64,000 nucleotides of DNA from Pseudocercospora fijiensis CIRAD86 (taxonomy: Eukaryota; Ascomycota; Dothideomycetes; Mycosphaerellales; Mycosphaerellaceae), in NCBI RefSeq assembly GCF_000340215.1, contig NW_006921533.1:6353424-6417423 (forward strand), read 5' to 3'. Positions 10,200 through 19,684 of this stretch are shown in pieces. The stretch's first letter is position 1; each line of letters starts with the position of its first letter. The notes beneath the pieces were generated by a model. That model was given only the letters and a program-made list of their open reading frames with translations. It had not been told where the DNA came from and ran no database searches. Made by a program: the position numbers and the translations under genes.

Positions 10200-11550
10200 T
10201 ACCTAACGAATCTAAGCTCGTTTTCAGTCTTAATCTATCCTCTTTCGGTATAAGACACTCGATAAGCAAATGCTTAGGCCGAGTCTAACTACGAAACCTA
10301 AGACTAACTAATAGCTCTATTAACTAATCCTAATCCTCGAACTCCTTCCGCTTTTTAGTAAAGACCTTAAAGAGCGCTCGAGCTTCTTCGGGTACCTACG
10401 GAGTAGTCGAGATAAAGCCGTATCGCTAAAATAGGTAATCCTTCGGAGGCTTATATAGAGATTTAGAGAATTCTAACGCTAACCTATCCTACTAGTAGCT
10501 TAGATTCCGGATACAAGCCCTCTCTACCTTAGTAAAGATTTTATATAGTAGTAGCACTCTACCTTCGAGAAACGCTTTCTATTTAACTGTTAGTATCTGC
10601 CGGCTACGAACGCCGGCTATATATGCCGAGTATAGAATAATTACCTATACCCCTTCCTCCTATAGTAATACTTCTACCGTCCCTAGATACCTAGCCCCGA
10701 TCGTATTAATCGCAAGCTACTTTGCCTTTATAGACGCAAAGGCTTCGCTCTAATACTAATAAAGAAACTTCTACTCTATATCGAGGATATAAAGACGACT
10801 AGTCTTGATTCCAATCCTTACTAGCTTTTCGTAGTAGCTTTAACTATGATTTTCTAGATTAATAGGACTTATGCCTTAGCCCTTTACTAGTATCTCGTCT
10901 CTTTAACTATACTCGATCTACTCCTAGCGCTTATCGTCTATAGCGTTAGGCCCTAAGACTGTACCTGTTACTAGATCGACGTATAGTATCTCCTCGCTTT
11001 TTTCAGTTCCTTTATTCGTAGTATTAAGCTCTATCGCGGTATCCTAAACTCTAGCATTGTTGTTCTCGGCTATCTAAACATCTCCGTTACTATCGGTCGT
11101 ATCGATAGAGGTAGCGGCTATAGGTCTAAATGCTATTAGTTAACGTGTTAAAGAAAAATATGCCGGCTATAGCTACCGGCTACGGCTGCCGGCTATAGCT
11201 GCTAGCTACGGCCGCTAGCTAGATTAACTTACGCTGCTAGAACTTTACGCTCGAAAACTAGCCGCAATTCTTTCCTCCTCTTAGCCTTCTCTTAGGTTGT
11301 CTTCTTATTCTAACCTTTACTTTTTTCTATAGGCGCTAGCTATCGATAGAATACCTTATTCCGCGCCTTTCTTCTCTTATCCTTAGCTCTTTTATCCTTA
11401 TCTATCTTGTCCTTTCTCTCGTAGTCTCGTACGGAATTCTTCTTCGTAGAGTACTCCTCTTTAGTCTTACGCTTTTTAGTTAGACGCTTAGGCAAAACAA
11501 ACTCGCGGTCTTTAGTTCTATCTTCTATTTAGCGCGCGGCGCGCTTCTCT
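10200..11550 (-). pseudogene. Basic unknown cargo protein of hAT copy 1 (multi-exon, RIP-mutated)
   Basis: On the minus strand this starts with a very basic segment including KDREFVLPKRLTKKRKTKEE and runs of Lys/Arg/Asp, typical of a nuclear protein. It is followed by an intron carrying the GCCGG tract near 11,160-11,220, then a segment with DLVTGTVLGPNAIDD, a second GCCGG intron near 10,600, and a last part with KPPKDYLF, TRPKHLLIECLIPKEDRLRL. It is the first minus-strand gene from the right terminus, ahead of the transposase. The empty sites of both LTR elements of copy 2 lie in it: 11,3xx for the first and about 11,040 for the second. No family is recognised; it may be an accessory transposition protein. 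Confidence 0.45.
11161..11220. repeat. GCCGGCTA minisatellite in an intron of the basic cargo gene, copy 1
   Basis: Units of 12-13 bp with GCCGGCTA(T/C)(A/G)GCT. In the matching intron of copy 2 (38857-38963) the array is followed by TTAACTAATAG and an ATTTAG acceptor. Confidence 0.7.
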
Positions 11551-11702
11551 CTTACTATTGTAAGGGAAAGGGGCGGGGGCGTAGCGTATAGTAGTTATTG
11601 TCGGTATAGGTATAGAGGAAGAAGTTAAAAGTGTAAGAATGTCGCGAAGCCCTAATTGTTGCCGCCTACGTAACGTTATATAGGTAAGCTTTCGCAACTA
11701 TA

Positions 11703-12012
11703 GCAACTACGCCCCGGTAATAGCAACTACGCCCTAGTAACGGCAACTACGCCCTAGCAACGGCAACTACGCCCTAGCAACGGTAATAAAGCGTAGTAAA
11801 TACAACCTAGTAACTATTATAGCCGGCAATCGTAGCCGGTAGTCGAATAAGAGTATCCTTGTAGCAAAACTACGCCCTAGTAACGGCAACTACGCCCTAG
11901 TAATAGCAACTACGCCCTAGCAACGGCAAAAGAGCGTAGTAAATATAACAGAGTTACTATTATAGCCGGCAATCGTAGCCGGCAGTCGAATAAGAGTGTC
12001 CTTATAGTAAAA
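11703..12012. repeat. Subterminal repeats of hAT copy 1
   Basis: A 20-bp unit CAACTACGCCCTAGTAACGG is tandemly repeated about four times at 11,703-11,782 and about three times at 11,868-11,927. Each array is followed by a copy of a longer unit ending GCCGGCAATCGTAGCCGG...GTCGAATAAGAGT. Such subterminal arrays are where hAT transposases usually bind; here that is inference. Copy 2 has them at 31,355-31,665. Confidence 0.75.
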
Positions 12013-12128
12013 CCAATACAGTCTCTAGTTTAAACTAGGAATCTATATAGTTCGAAAAAACTAAACCGGAACTAGGGAGCTAGTTCGCCGCTAAGAAACT
12101 AAACTATATACGTTTAGTAGTTCGGAAA

Positions 12129-12148
12129 CCGAACTACTGCGGGGTCTA
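12129..12148. repeat. Right terminal inverted repeat of hAT copy 1
   Basis: CCGAACTACTGCGGGGTCTA, the inverted match of 2548-2567 with one transition. Just inside it, TTCGGAAACCGAA at 12121-12133 can form a small hairpin that is also kept at the matching end of copy 2. Confidence 0.9.
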
Positions 12149-12156
12149 AGAGGTAG
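12149..12156. repeat. 8-bp target-site duplication, right of hAT copy 1
   Basis: AGAGGTAG directly after the right terminal repeat. An 8-bp duplication is diagnostic of hAT-type integration. Confidence 0.9.
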
Positions 12157-13820
12157 TACTAGTAGATCTATATATCTTAAGGACTATAGTTGTACGTTTA
12201 TAGAGCTTCGGCGGCTAATTACGACTTGCGGCGATCTATATATCTTAGGGTTCGGAGTAGGCCCTTTTGCGGAGGCCTCCTTTAACTAACTATTAGCCGC
12301 TTTATCGTTCCCTCCTATTGTTTACGAAGGGCGTATACTAGTTAGCGTTTTCCGAGCCGCTAGGGTCTTCTTAGGTTTAGTAGAGATAGATAAGTCCCCG
12401 CCGTCGACCGTAGATAGCCCTAGAGTAATATCCTTCGCTATCTCGGGGAAGAATAGGTTGTTTTTTACCCTCTCCTTTACCTACTTAATACGCTAGAGTT
12501 CTGCCTTACAGTTCTTGCATTCCGATAACTACGCGCTATACGGGCTATAGTAGAGGGTATACTTCTTCTTACCTCCTAGCTAAGAGGCCTCGTAGCTCTT
12601 CTCTAAGTATAGCGGCTCCCTTAGGTTCTCTTCTTTAGCTTTCTTACTATACTATCCGTATACGAATAGTTTAAAACAATAGCGTACTACGTAACTATAT
12701 TGTTTGCAAATTTGGTACTACGTAACCTAGTATTCGTAGTCGTATTTAACGACTCGATAGCTACGTCCTTTCTAGACGAGTTTACCGGCGGCGAGTACTA
12801 TATTTGTATCTTCTACGGTTCCGAACTTTATAACTAGCGTACCTATTAGCTTCTATCTCTACGGTACTGCGAGCTATCCTATCTAGGTAATGTCTACGCT
12901 TCCGAGAATATAGTAGTTATTTGTCCGAAGTAGTTTACGCTCTACGTCGGACCTAATTCCTCTTTCGGATCCCTTTAGTATCTAGTCTAATATTCTAACT
13001 GCCTATATTACTATTCTGTATTCCAGCTAGACTACGGTTGCTTTGTCGCCTAAGTATTACTTCTATTCCTTTGCAAGCTTAATTAGGCGTTTAGCGGTCG
13101 CTCTATTTACTATAATAAGGATAACATCGCCGCTTTTAAGGAACCTAGCGCTATTAACCTATTTGTGCTTCCTAGGCGCAATTGTTAGTACGCTATTAGT
13201 AATCTTTCCCGATTAGGATAGCGTGTTATTAATATACTCGACTATAGCGAGTTCTAGCGTAGCTATATTTCGTAGAGCTACGGCCTCCTAGGGATCTCCT
13301 ATCTTAACCTTGATTTCGTAGAGCTCCTACTTATTAATCCGTGCTAATCCTGTCCTATTCCGGGCTTGTACTAAGGCCGGGATTATAGTAGAAGGAGGGG
13401 ATATATAGCGGCGGCAGCGGCGTAGGACTATATTCGGATACTCGTAAAGGCGGGTCCCGCTCTAGTCTTTATCTCGGAGACTATAAGATTCGTCTATTTC
13501 GTAGATGCGGCGATATTAGTAATGCAAGTAGCTAGCTCGTCGAACTTCTCCTCCTAAGTATATAATACGTCGATATAAGCGCCGATAGACTTAGAGAGGG
13601 CCTTAAATACTACCTAGGGTAGTACTTTCGGGGATTAGCTGTTAATTGTCGCGTATTCCCGCAGAGCTATTAGCTCCTACTAGAGTATAGTAGCGTATAC
13701 TAATACGTGTTTAGACTGTATACCGACCGAGGGCTATTTACTCGTTTTTAGCGATATCGCGCGCAGTAGCGCAATAGCGCGCGTGCTAAATAACTAAATA
13801 GACTACGGCGGATACGATAG
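12149..13820 (-). mobile_element. Tad1-like LINE, 5' part with ORF1 (gag-like), RIP-mutated
   Basis: This is the other half of the LINE at 1-2547, separated by the 9.6-kb hAT element. Reading minus, about 12,730-12,650 holds a degenerate zinc-knuckle region with spaced Cys residues around KQYSYVVRYC, as expected of an ORF1 nucleic-acid-binding protein. The sequence stays RIP-like (TpA-rich, CpA-poor) up to roughly 13,820, where unmutated DNA begins. That transition is taken as the 5' limit of the element; its exact end and target duplication were not identified. No intact frame remains. Confidence 0.65.
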
Positions 13821-14133
13821 ACAGTGTTTTGAAAGTGTGTGGGTGACTTCGTACTTAATGTTGTGTTTTCGTCGTAAGGTACGAACCATTGGCCAACTAA
13901 GCGAGTAGTCTGTGCACCGAGACAAGCTCCGTACGTCATCCTACATAGCTTACAGTACACTTCACACTTCACCAGCTTACACCATGTCAGCTGAAGCAGA
14001 ATCTCGATGATACAGCCTAACGACAAAGGCAGAAATGTGAAGAACGTCCAGCGAGGTATGCAGAGAAGAGCGGTGTGAGGTGAAGCTTCTGTTTCACCAG
14101 CATGCGGAGGTACATGTACTTCCCGTAATCGAG

Positions 14134-14592
14134 ATGCCTCCATACTCACCAGATGTGCGATCAAAAGAACCCCAGCGAAATCCGCTGGGAGAGACCCTGC
14201 TAGAACGCCACAGGACCTTCATCGCAGCAGTCAACAACCGCACTTTCGACAAAGCCCATGCCTCCTCCGAATGGGTAGCCAGCGACTTCACTGCAGAGCT
14301 AATGAACTTCCCCTTTCTCTCATCTTGGGGCCAGTACTGCGAAATGTTTCGAGACGTTGTGACGGCTAGTCCGGAGTACTTCATCAATGTTCTAGAGCTT
14401 ACAGCGCATGTCAGAGAAGACCTTGGCCGGGTGGAAGTATTTTGTCTTGCTGAGGAGATAGGCCAGCCACCTGGAGTCAAGACGCTTGCGACTTCGAAGT
14501 TGACTTGGAAGCGTGATCTTCAGAGCGGGAAGTGGTTGTTGTGGAAGCATAGTATGGTGAGAGGGGCTGATTGGGATGGCTTTGGACTGTGA
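14134..14592 (+). CDS. Small NTF2-like (SnoaL-type fold) hypothetical protein
   Basis: A 152-residue protein from the ATG at 14134 to TGA at 14590-14592, no intron. The frame extends to a GTG at 14080, but ATG 14134 is the first real start. The pattern helix (LLERHRTFIAAVNNRTF), helix (SWGQYCEMFRDVV), then beta strands ending TSKLTWKR...SGKWLLWKHSMVRG suits an NTF2-like/SnoaL fold, common in fungal proteins of unknown role. Its C-terminal half resembles that of the protein at 19685-20275 (both end in W-x-[LV]...[MN]-[SM]-[MNL]-VRG). It is convergent with the sugar transporter downstream. It begins about 300 bp from the RIP block yet is itself unmutated. Function unknown. Confidence 0.65.
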   Translation: MPPYSPDVRSKEPQRNPLGETLLERHRTFIAAVNNRTFDKAHASSEWVASDFTAELMNFPFLSSWGQYCEMFRDVVTASPEYFINVLELTAHVREDLGRVEVFCLAEEIGQPPGVKTLATSKLTWKRDLQSGKWLLWKHSMVRGADWDGFGL

Positions 14593-14744
14593 TTCATACG
14601 ATGCTTCGTGGGAGAAGGAATCAAAGCTGATCTGCCGGACGACGAAAGTGCTATATGGCAGAGGCCCCAGTCAGAGGAGGCCACCCTGGGCAGGAACATG
14701 CAGACCGACAAATCGGCAATCCATATTGGACCCTGCGACCATGA

Positions 14745-16365
14745 CTACGCAGCTTCTTCGACCTTCTCGACCGTTGTGGCCTTCCCATCTCCCAGCTTGT
14801 CGTCTCCTATGAGCTCAAGCAATTCAATTTCTCGGCATTGGTAGTCTTTGAACTTCCTGGCCGGAACCTTTGCCGCAAAGATCTCGTCCAGCTGCTCAAG
14901 AGACCTTCCCTTCATCTCTGGCATGAAAAAGAAGAAGAACACAACGCAAGCGAGATTCGAAGCTGCCCAAATATATCCATATTGCGCGCCCAAATTAAGA
15001 TCCTTCGGGTTGATGAAGTACGGTGAACAGAAGCTGCAGAGCCAGGCAAAGATGTAGCCGATAGAAGTTGCGCTGCCTACAGTGTATGCCCTCAGTCGCG
15101 AGCTGACCAGCTCCGTCGCCACAGGGTATGAAGTCGCGCCGACACAGGAGTTATAGCCGAATTGGAAGACTGCCATGAAGCCGACCAGAACGCTCCCGCT
15201 GGACTTGGCCATTGGGTTGATGCTCCAGACGATGGCAGGGATCAGTTGCGAAATGCCGCAGATGGTAGCGCCGATCATAAGAATCGATCTTCTCCCGAAC
15301 CAGTTCTTCATCGCATACATGCCGACATTGACTCCTATGAAGCCGATGCAAGTGTTCATGATTGAGAACTCAAAGCTCTTGGTAATGCCGGAAATGCTGA
15401 AGAAGTATGTTTGATACGCAATGATGAACCAGACGCCACTGCCACTTTGGCTTGCGATGATTCCGTAGCAGAGCAAAGTTCTTCTAAGATCAACGCCTGA
15501 AGAATAGGCACATCAGCAATAAGTTGTTGATTGGTATAGCCAAAGTGTAGTTCTCACCTTTAAACATATCGAGGAAGCCAATGCTTTTCGCAGTAGCTTG
15601 CTCCTCTTCCGTACCTCTGATCATTTCCACCCACTCCAATTCGAAGACTTCCTGTGGTAGCTCATCACTTCTGAGCTTGCCCAGAGCGCGGCGAGCCTCA
15701 CTCTCTTTCCCTTTGTGCAAAAGCCATCTCGGCGATTCCGGTACGAAGAACAAGCCCGCCGCCAGAAACGCAGGCACGATGTAGAGGCAAGCGATCGGAA
15801 TCTGGTAAGAGGACTTATCGAACCGCTTGGAGGTGTAATTGGTGACCACGCTTCCGATGATACTTCCAATATTGACCCAGTACGCGAACAGCGCCACCAT
15901 AACGCCTCGTATATGAGCCGGAGCCACCTCCGAAACGTATACATTCGAGAACGTAACCAGAAACCCGTTCGACAGCCCCATCAACAAGCGTCCAAAGTAC
16001 AGCACACCAGTGTTTTTCGTCGCTAATTGCACCGCACACGATACAGCACCGAGGATGCAGGCCACCCAGAGCCCTTCTCTTCTGCCGAAATACGAACTGA
16101 AAGGACCTGCGGCTAGAGAGGACAGAAAGGATCCTAGGGTGAGGAGTGAAGATATTAGTTGCTGGACGGTGCTGTCAATGCCGTATCCGATGGGATTGCT
16201 CTTGTCTGGGTAGCCGAAGACTTTTAGGAAACCTGGCATTGCTTGCAATGAGCCTATGGCTGCCGAGTCGAAGCCGTATTGCATATTCGCTGTCGCGACG
16301 ATGCAGCAGACTACTATGCATTTTCGACTGGTCCATAGCGATGTGGTGGAAGGTGTGGTGTCCAT
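14745..16365 (-). CDS. MFS sugar transporter (maltose/hexose permease-like)
   Basis: Two exons on the minus strand, 16365-15558 and 15496-14745, separated by a 61-bp GT-AG intron; splicing restores FLDMFK-GVDLRRTLL. The 519-residue product is normal for the sugar porter family. Visible motifs are a first helix with QYGFDSAAIGSLQAMPGF, FGRREGLW after helix 2, GRLLMGLSNGF, PESPRWLLHKGK in the central loop, FGRRSILMIG after helix 8, and PEMKGRSLEQLDEIF after the last helix, with about twelve hydrophobic segments. The start is the ATG at 16365 (MDTTPSTTSLW); the frame reaches further only through a TTG. It would act in the plasma membrane as a proton-coupled sugar importer; the substrate cannot be read from sequence. 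It diverges from the Zn2Cys6 factor at 17503. Confidence 0.9.
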
Positions 16366-17502
16366 GTCGCATGTCTCAATGATGATGAATGTGGTGGGAG
16401 GGAGTGAGAGCAATATTTACTATTGCGGAAGTTTAATCATTTTCGCGGTTTCGTGCCCAGCTTTGAAGAGATGGCATGTTGAAATAACTGCCGAGCAGGC
16501 TCCAAATAGCAGCTCTCGCTGTGCAATAATGTGCTTCTTGACTTTGACTGAAGATTCTCTGGCCGGGTAAATGTCCCCCGGATAATGCGCATTGGTTCTA
16601 GCGTAGTGCGGAGTAAGAAGGAGAACCCGGCACTTCTGAAGATCTCTTCTGGTTGCGAGCAGGGTATAATAATCAATTGGAAAGTGTTTTTGCTCGTCTT
16701 GCGCTCTCTTCGGAAACCTAGAGACAAGTGAGGTATGAGCGCGAAGAGGAAGCTTCCTTCCGCCACTGGCCCGACTGGGTGCTTCTTGGCCACTCTCCCG
16801 CAGAAACTGCCCTGGTGCCACTGGTTAGCTGGTTCAAGACGGTAACATAGCCCACCCTTGCAAGTAAGCCCACCTGATGATCAGGCTCTGCGTAGCATAT
16901 AAGCCCACCCCAAATAGGGCAACTCGGAAATAAGCCAGGCACTAGCAGTCTGAGTGCTAAGAGGGCCCGAGTCGAGCATTCTGAAGACTAGAGATCTTGA
17001 GGACTCGAGGCCTAGAGGATAGCCAAGTACTCGGAAGCTATACATGACTCAGCAAAGTGCCTGGCTATTAGGGAAGGATACTTACCTGGCTCTAATGCTC
17101 TATGAGCCTCTACCTCGCTGTCTCCTAGGAATCACTCCCTCCCTACCTAATATGGACAGGTTGGTCAAAACAGCAATGAACCCATGGACACGCCGACCGC
17201 CTTGTGCGTCCTCCTATGGCTAGCGCGTCGACGCAAGACGTTAAGCGCGGTGGAGCTGCTACCGGCGGGAGATGGTCCAAATTTGAGTTCCCAGGTCCGG
17301 AGTGCTTGGTGCAGATAAGTGAATGGTACGGTAGGCGATCTGCAGTAGTTTCTGTCATTCCAGCGGACAAGTGGGCAGGTAAACGCCACGGATTTTCAAT
17401 TGGGCTCTGGAAGAGGCAGAGCGCATCGTGCATGCCAAGAGAAACTCCACCTGCTAAACGGGTGCTCCATGCAAGGAGCCGACCACATCTCCCATCATCA
17501 TC
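16366..17502. promoter_or_regulatory. Shared divergent upstream region of the sugar transporter and Zn2Cys6 regulator
   Basis: No supportable gene in this 1.1 kb. It separates the start codons of the transporter (minus) and the regulator (plus), so it should hold both promoters. Noticeable are three nearby copies of AGCCCACC at about 16,850-16,910 and an 11-bp inverted repeat pair at 16,933 and 17,056. Short overlapping ORFs in several frames here look like chance. Confidence 0.5.
16933..17066. repeat. 134-bp segment bounded by an 11-bp inverted repeat
   Basis: AGCCAGGCACT at 16933-16943 and its exact complement AGTGCCTGGCT at 17056-17066. The segment between is rich in GACT/GAGG-type short repeats and has no ORF. 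No clear target duplication was seen, so a MITE is possible but unproven. Confidence 0.3.
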
Positions 17503-19462
17503 ATGCCCACAAATCAGGACCATAATACCAGGCCGAAGAAGCTGCAGCGCATCTCGCAGGCTTGCGATTTGTGTCATAGGAGGAGCATACGCTGTCGTCC
17601 CAGCGTTGAAAATCCTCAATCAAAATGCCAGAATTGCTATGATTTCGCTGTGAACTGTACATACAAGCGACCGTCTCGACGACGGAGGAACCCCTCTGCT
17701 GGAGGTGCACCACCAAACCTCCTGCCTACGCAGCAACAACATCATGCAGTCTCGGTACGATTAGCGGTGTTTATGGCTGAGCAATGCTAATGCTTCATAG
17801 CCGAGTTCTCCAGTCGTCAAGTTGGAAGGTGGACAGAGTCTCAATAATGCTTCATTCCCCGGGAGCTTCGTCCCTCCAGATTACACCGGAGCATACATGA
17901 CAGTTCGCGAAGGCAAATCCACTGATTTGCTGGGAATTGCCTGGAGGTCGTTTGCCGCTGCCAGTCGACGGACCATTGACCAGTACATGGAGATATACAT
18001 GGACGTCGTATACCCAATCTTCCCACTATTCCATGGGCCTAAGCTGTGGGACCGTCTCCGAAAACGACAACACTTGACCGATCGAGGATTCTTTGCATCA
18101 GTAATGGCAGCATGTGCGCTTGCAGCGGCTCGAGCTCGTGATGGTGTGATTGGTGGTAAGTACCAGTTTGAGGAGACGCTGGAGAATTCGCCAGAGATAT
18201 TCTTCTCAGCAGCGCAGGACGCGATCTCTAAAGATCTGACCAAATCTACTGGAATCGACTTTCTACGAGCATGTGCCCTGCTCGCCCTCACAAGCATGCA
18301 GTATGGCCAGATTGCGTCAATGCACCAGTATTTTGGACACTACACGACGTTGAGCGCGACACAATCATTTCACGACGAAGATAAGTGGCCTTCAAATCTG
18401 AGTCAACAAGAGGTGGAAGAGCGAAGACGACTATTTTGGTCCATGTATTGCTTCGATGTTTATCTCTCCGTGGTATTCAATACGATGGTGAAGACTCAGG
18501 AAACGCATTCAAATGTGTGCTACCCAAGCGAATCTTCGGACGAGGAAATATCTGCAGGCATGGCGAGCACAAGCGACAGCAACAATTGGCTGAGAGGATG
18601 GAACTTCACCACCGATTTATACCGTGTTCTCGAGCATACCATCAAACGCATCCGCGGCAACAGGCAGCGAAGAGAAGATCGCATCTCTATTGTCCGCATG
18701 ATGATTTCGGATACCATTCCTGATCTACAAATCATGGAAAACGTGATCGATCTCTACTACCAGCTTCCGCCTCGATTCAATGACTTCAAGGCTCCAGTCG
18801 TGGGCGATAGGAGCCAGGACATATTCGGCTTTCAAGCTGCGAACATCCAAGCCACGTTGCAGCTCGTCCGCATCACGCTTTTCGAATCGCACAATAGGCA
18901 CAATGTGCTCCAGAAGTGCGACGTTGCGGAACAGGTACTCACTACTTTCCAAAGCATTGCACCGCACTATCTTCGCGCGATTTCGACGCCGCTGATATAT
19001 CATCTCGGCGGCATAGGCCAAATCCTAGCTCAGGTCATGCAAGGCGTCCTCACAGAAGACTCGTACCAGCGCGTGAGATCGCTCCTTGGGTCCATGGCGG
19101 ATCTGCTTGAGGAGCTAGAATCTGGCCTATCGCCGACAGCCGGCGCGAGCACAGGACTTCGATACCAGATCGACCGGATCGACCAGTACATGAATGCGCA
19201 GCGAGAGATGCTGGCATCTACTATGCACCACCCTCACTCTCAAGCACATGCTTCGAATGGCATGACAGCGTCTATGATTTGCTCGGGACAAATGCCCAAT
19301 GGCTCTCAGCTTCCTATAAACTCTCTGGGCATGAGAACGCCGCTTGGCGAGTTCCAGCTACCAGCAGACCTTACAGGGGACTGGCCATGGCCTTTTGAAT
19401 TTGCATCACAGGACGCGAACGGACAGCTATTGAGCGGCTTTGAGGAGAACAACCATTATTAA
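17503..19462 (+). CDS. Zn2Cys6 fungal transcription factor
   Basis: Exons 17503-17754 and 17801-19462 with a 46-bp phase-0 intron (GTACGA, branch TGCTAAT, acceptor CATAG). The product has 637 residues. The zinc cluster is at residues 21-52, C-x2-C-x6-C-x10-C-x2-C-x6-C, starting CDLCHRRSIRC and followed by a basic linker KRPSRRRR. The middle holds a fungal-specific transcription factor domain: MEIYMDVVYPIFPLFHGPKLW near residue 140, then FFASVMAACALAAARARDG and RRRLFWSMYCFDVYLSVVF. The C-terminus is low complexity and may activate transcription. It is divergent from the sugar transporter, and such pairs are often regulator and target. No species-specific orthologue name is justified. Confidence 0.92.
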
Positions 19463-19684
19463 TGAGACGCAGGGGATCACAGCACCCATCACGCGAGATT
19501 TCCGATATTCTCAACAGAGCAAGAATACCAAGTTACAGCCCGGATACGAGAAATGTACGAAAGAGCATTGAGCAGGATAATTCATAACAGTAAGAGATTC
19601 GGCGGCGGCAGGCACGCAAGGCATGTACAGTACAAAGATTTAATATATGGTACAGCAGCATGTACAAACCAGAAAATCACACCA

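Larger units (their letters stand above)
2548..12148 (-). mobile_element. hAT-superfamily DNA transposon with cargo, copy 1 (complete, RIP-mutated)
   Basis: The element is 9,601 bp. Its ends are inverted repeats: TAGACCCCGTAGTAGTTCGG at the left and the complement of TAGACCCCGCAGTAGTTCGG at the right (19 of 20 match, the difference being one transition). It is flanked by a perfect 8-bp target duplication, AGAGGTAG, at 2540-2547 and 12149-12156. Eight-base duplications and a decayed hAT transposase inside place it in hAT. Minus-strand genes in transcription order are a basic unknown protein, the transposase, an intronless histone H3-like gene, an uncertain ORF, and a three-exon histone H3-like gene. 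One unknown ORF at the left end runs on the plus strand. It is inserted into a LINE. At 9.6 kb it is large for a hAT element. Confidence 0.9.

Noticed and set aside
2548..12148. Idea that the large cargo element is a Starship
   Set aside because: No DUF3435 tyrosine recombinase was recognised. The 8-bp duplications, terminal inverted repeats and hAT transposase motifs fit hAT; 9.6 kb is also small for a Starship.
13748..14164. 138-codon minus ORF at the border of the first RIP block
   Set aside because: It spans RIP-mutated and normal DNA and overlaps the better-supported NTF2-like gene; likely chance.
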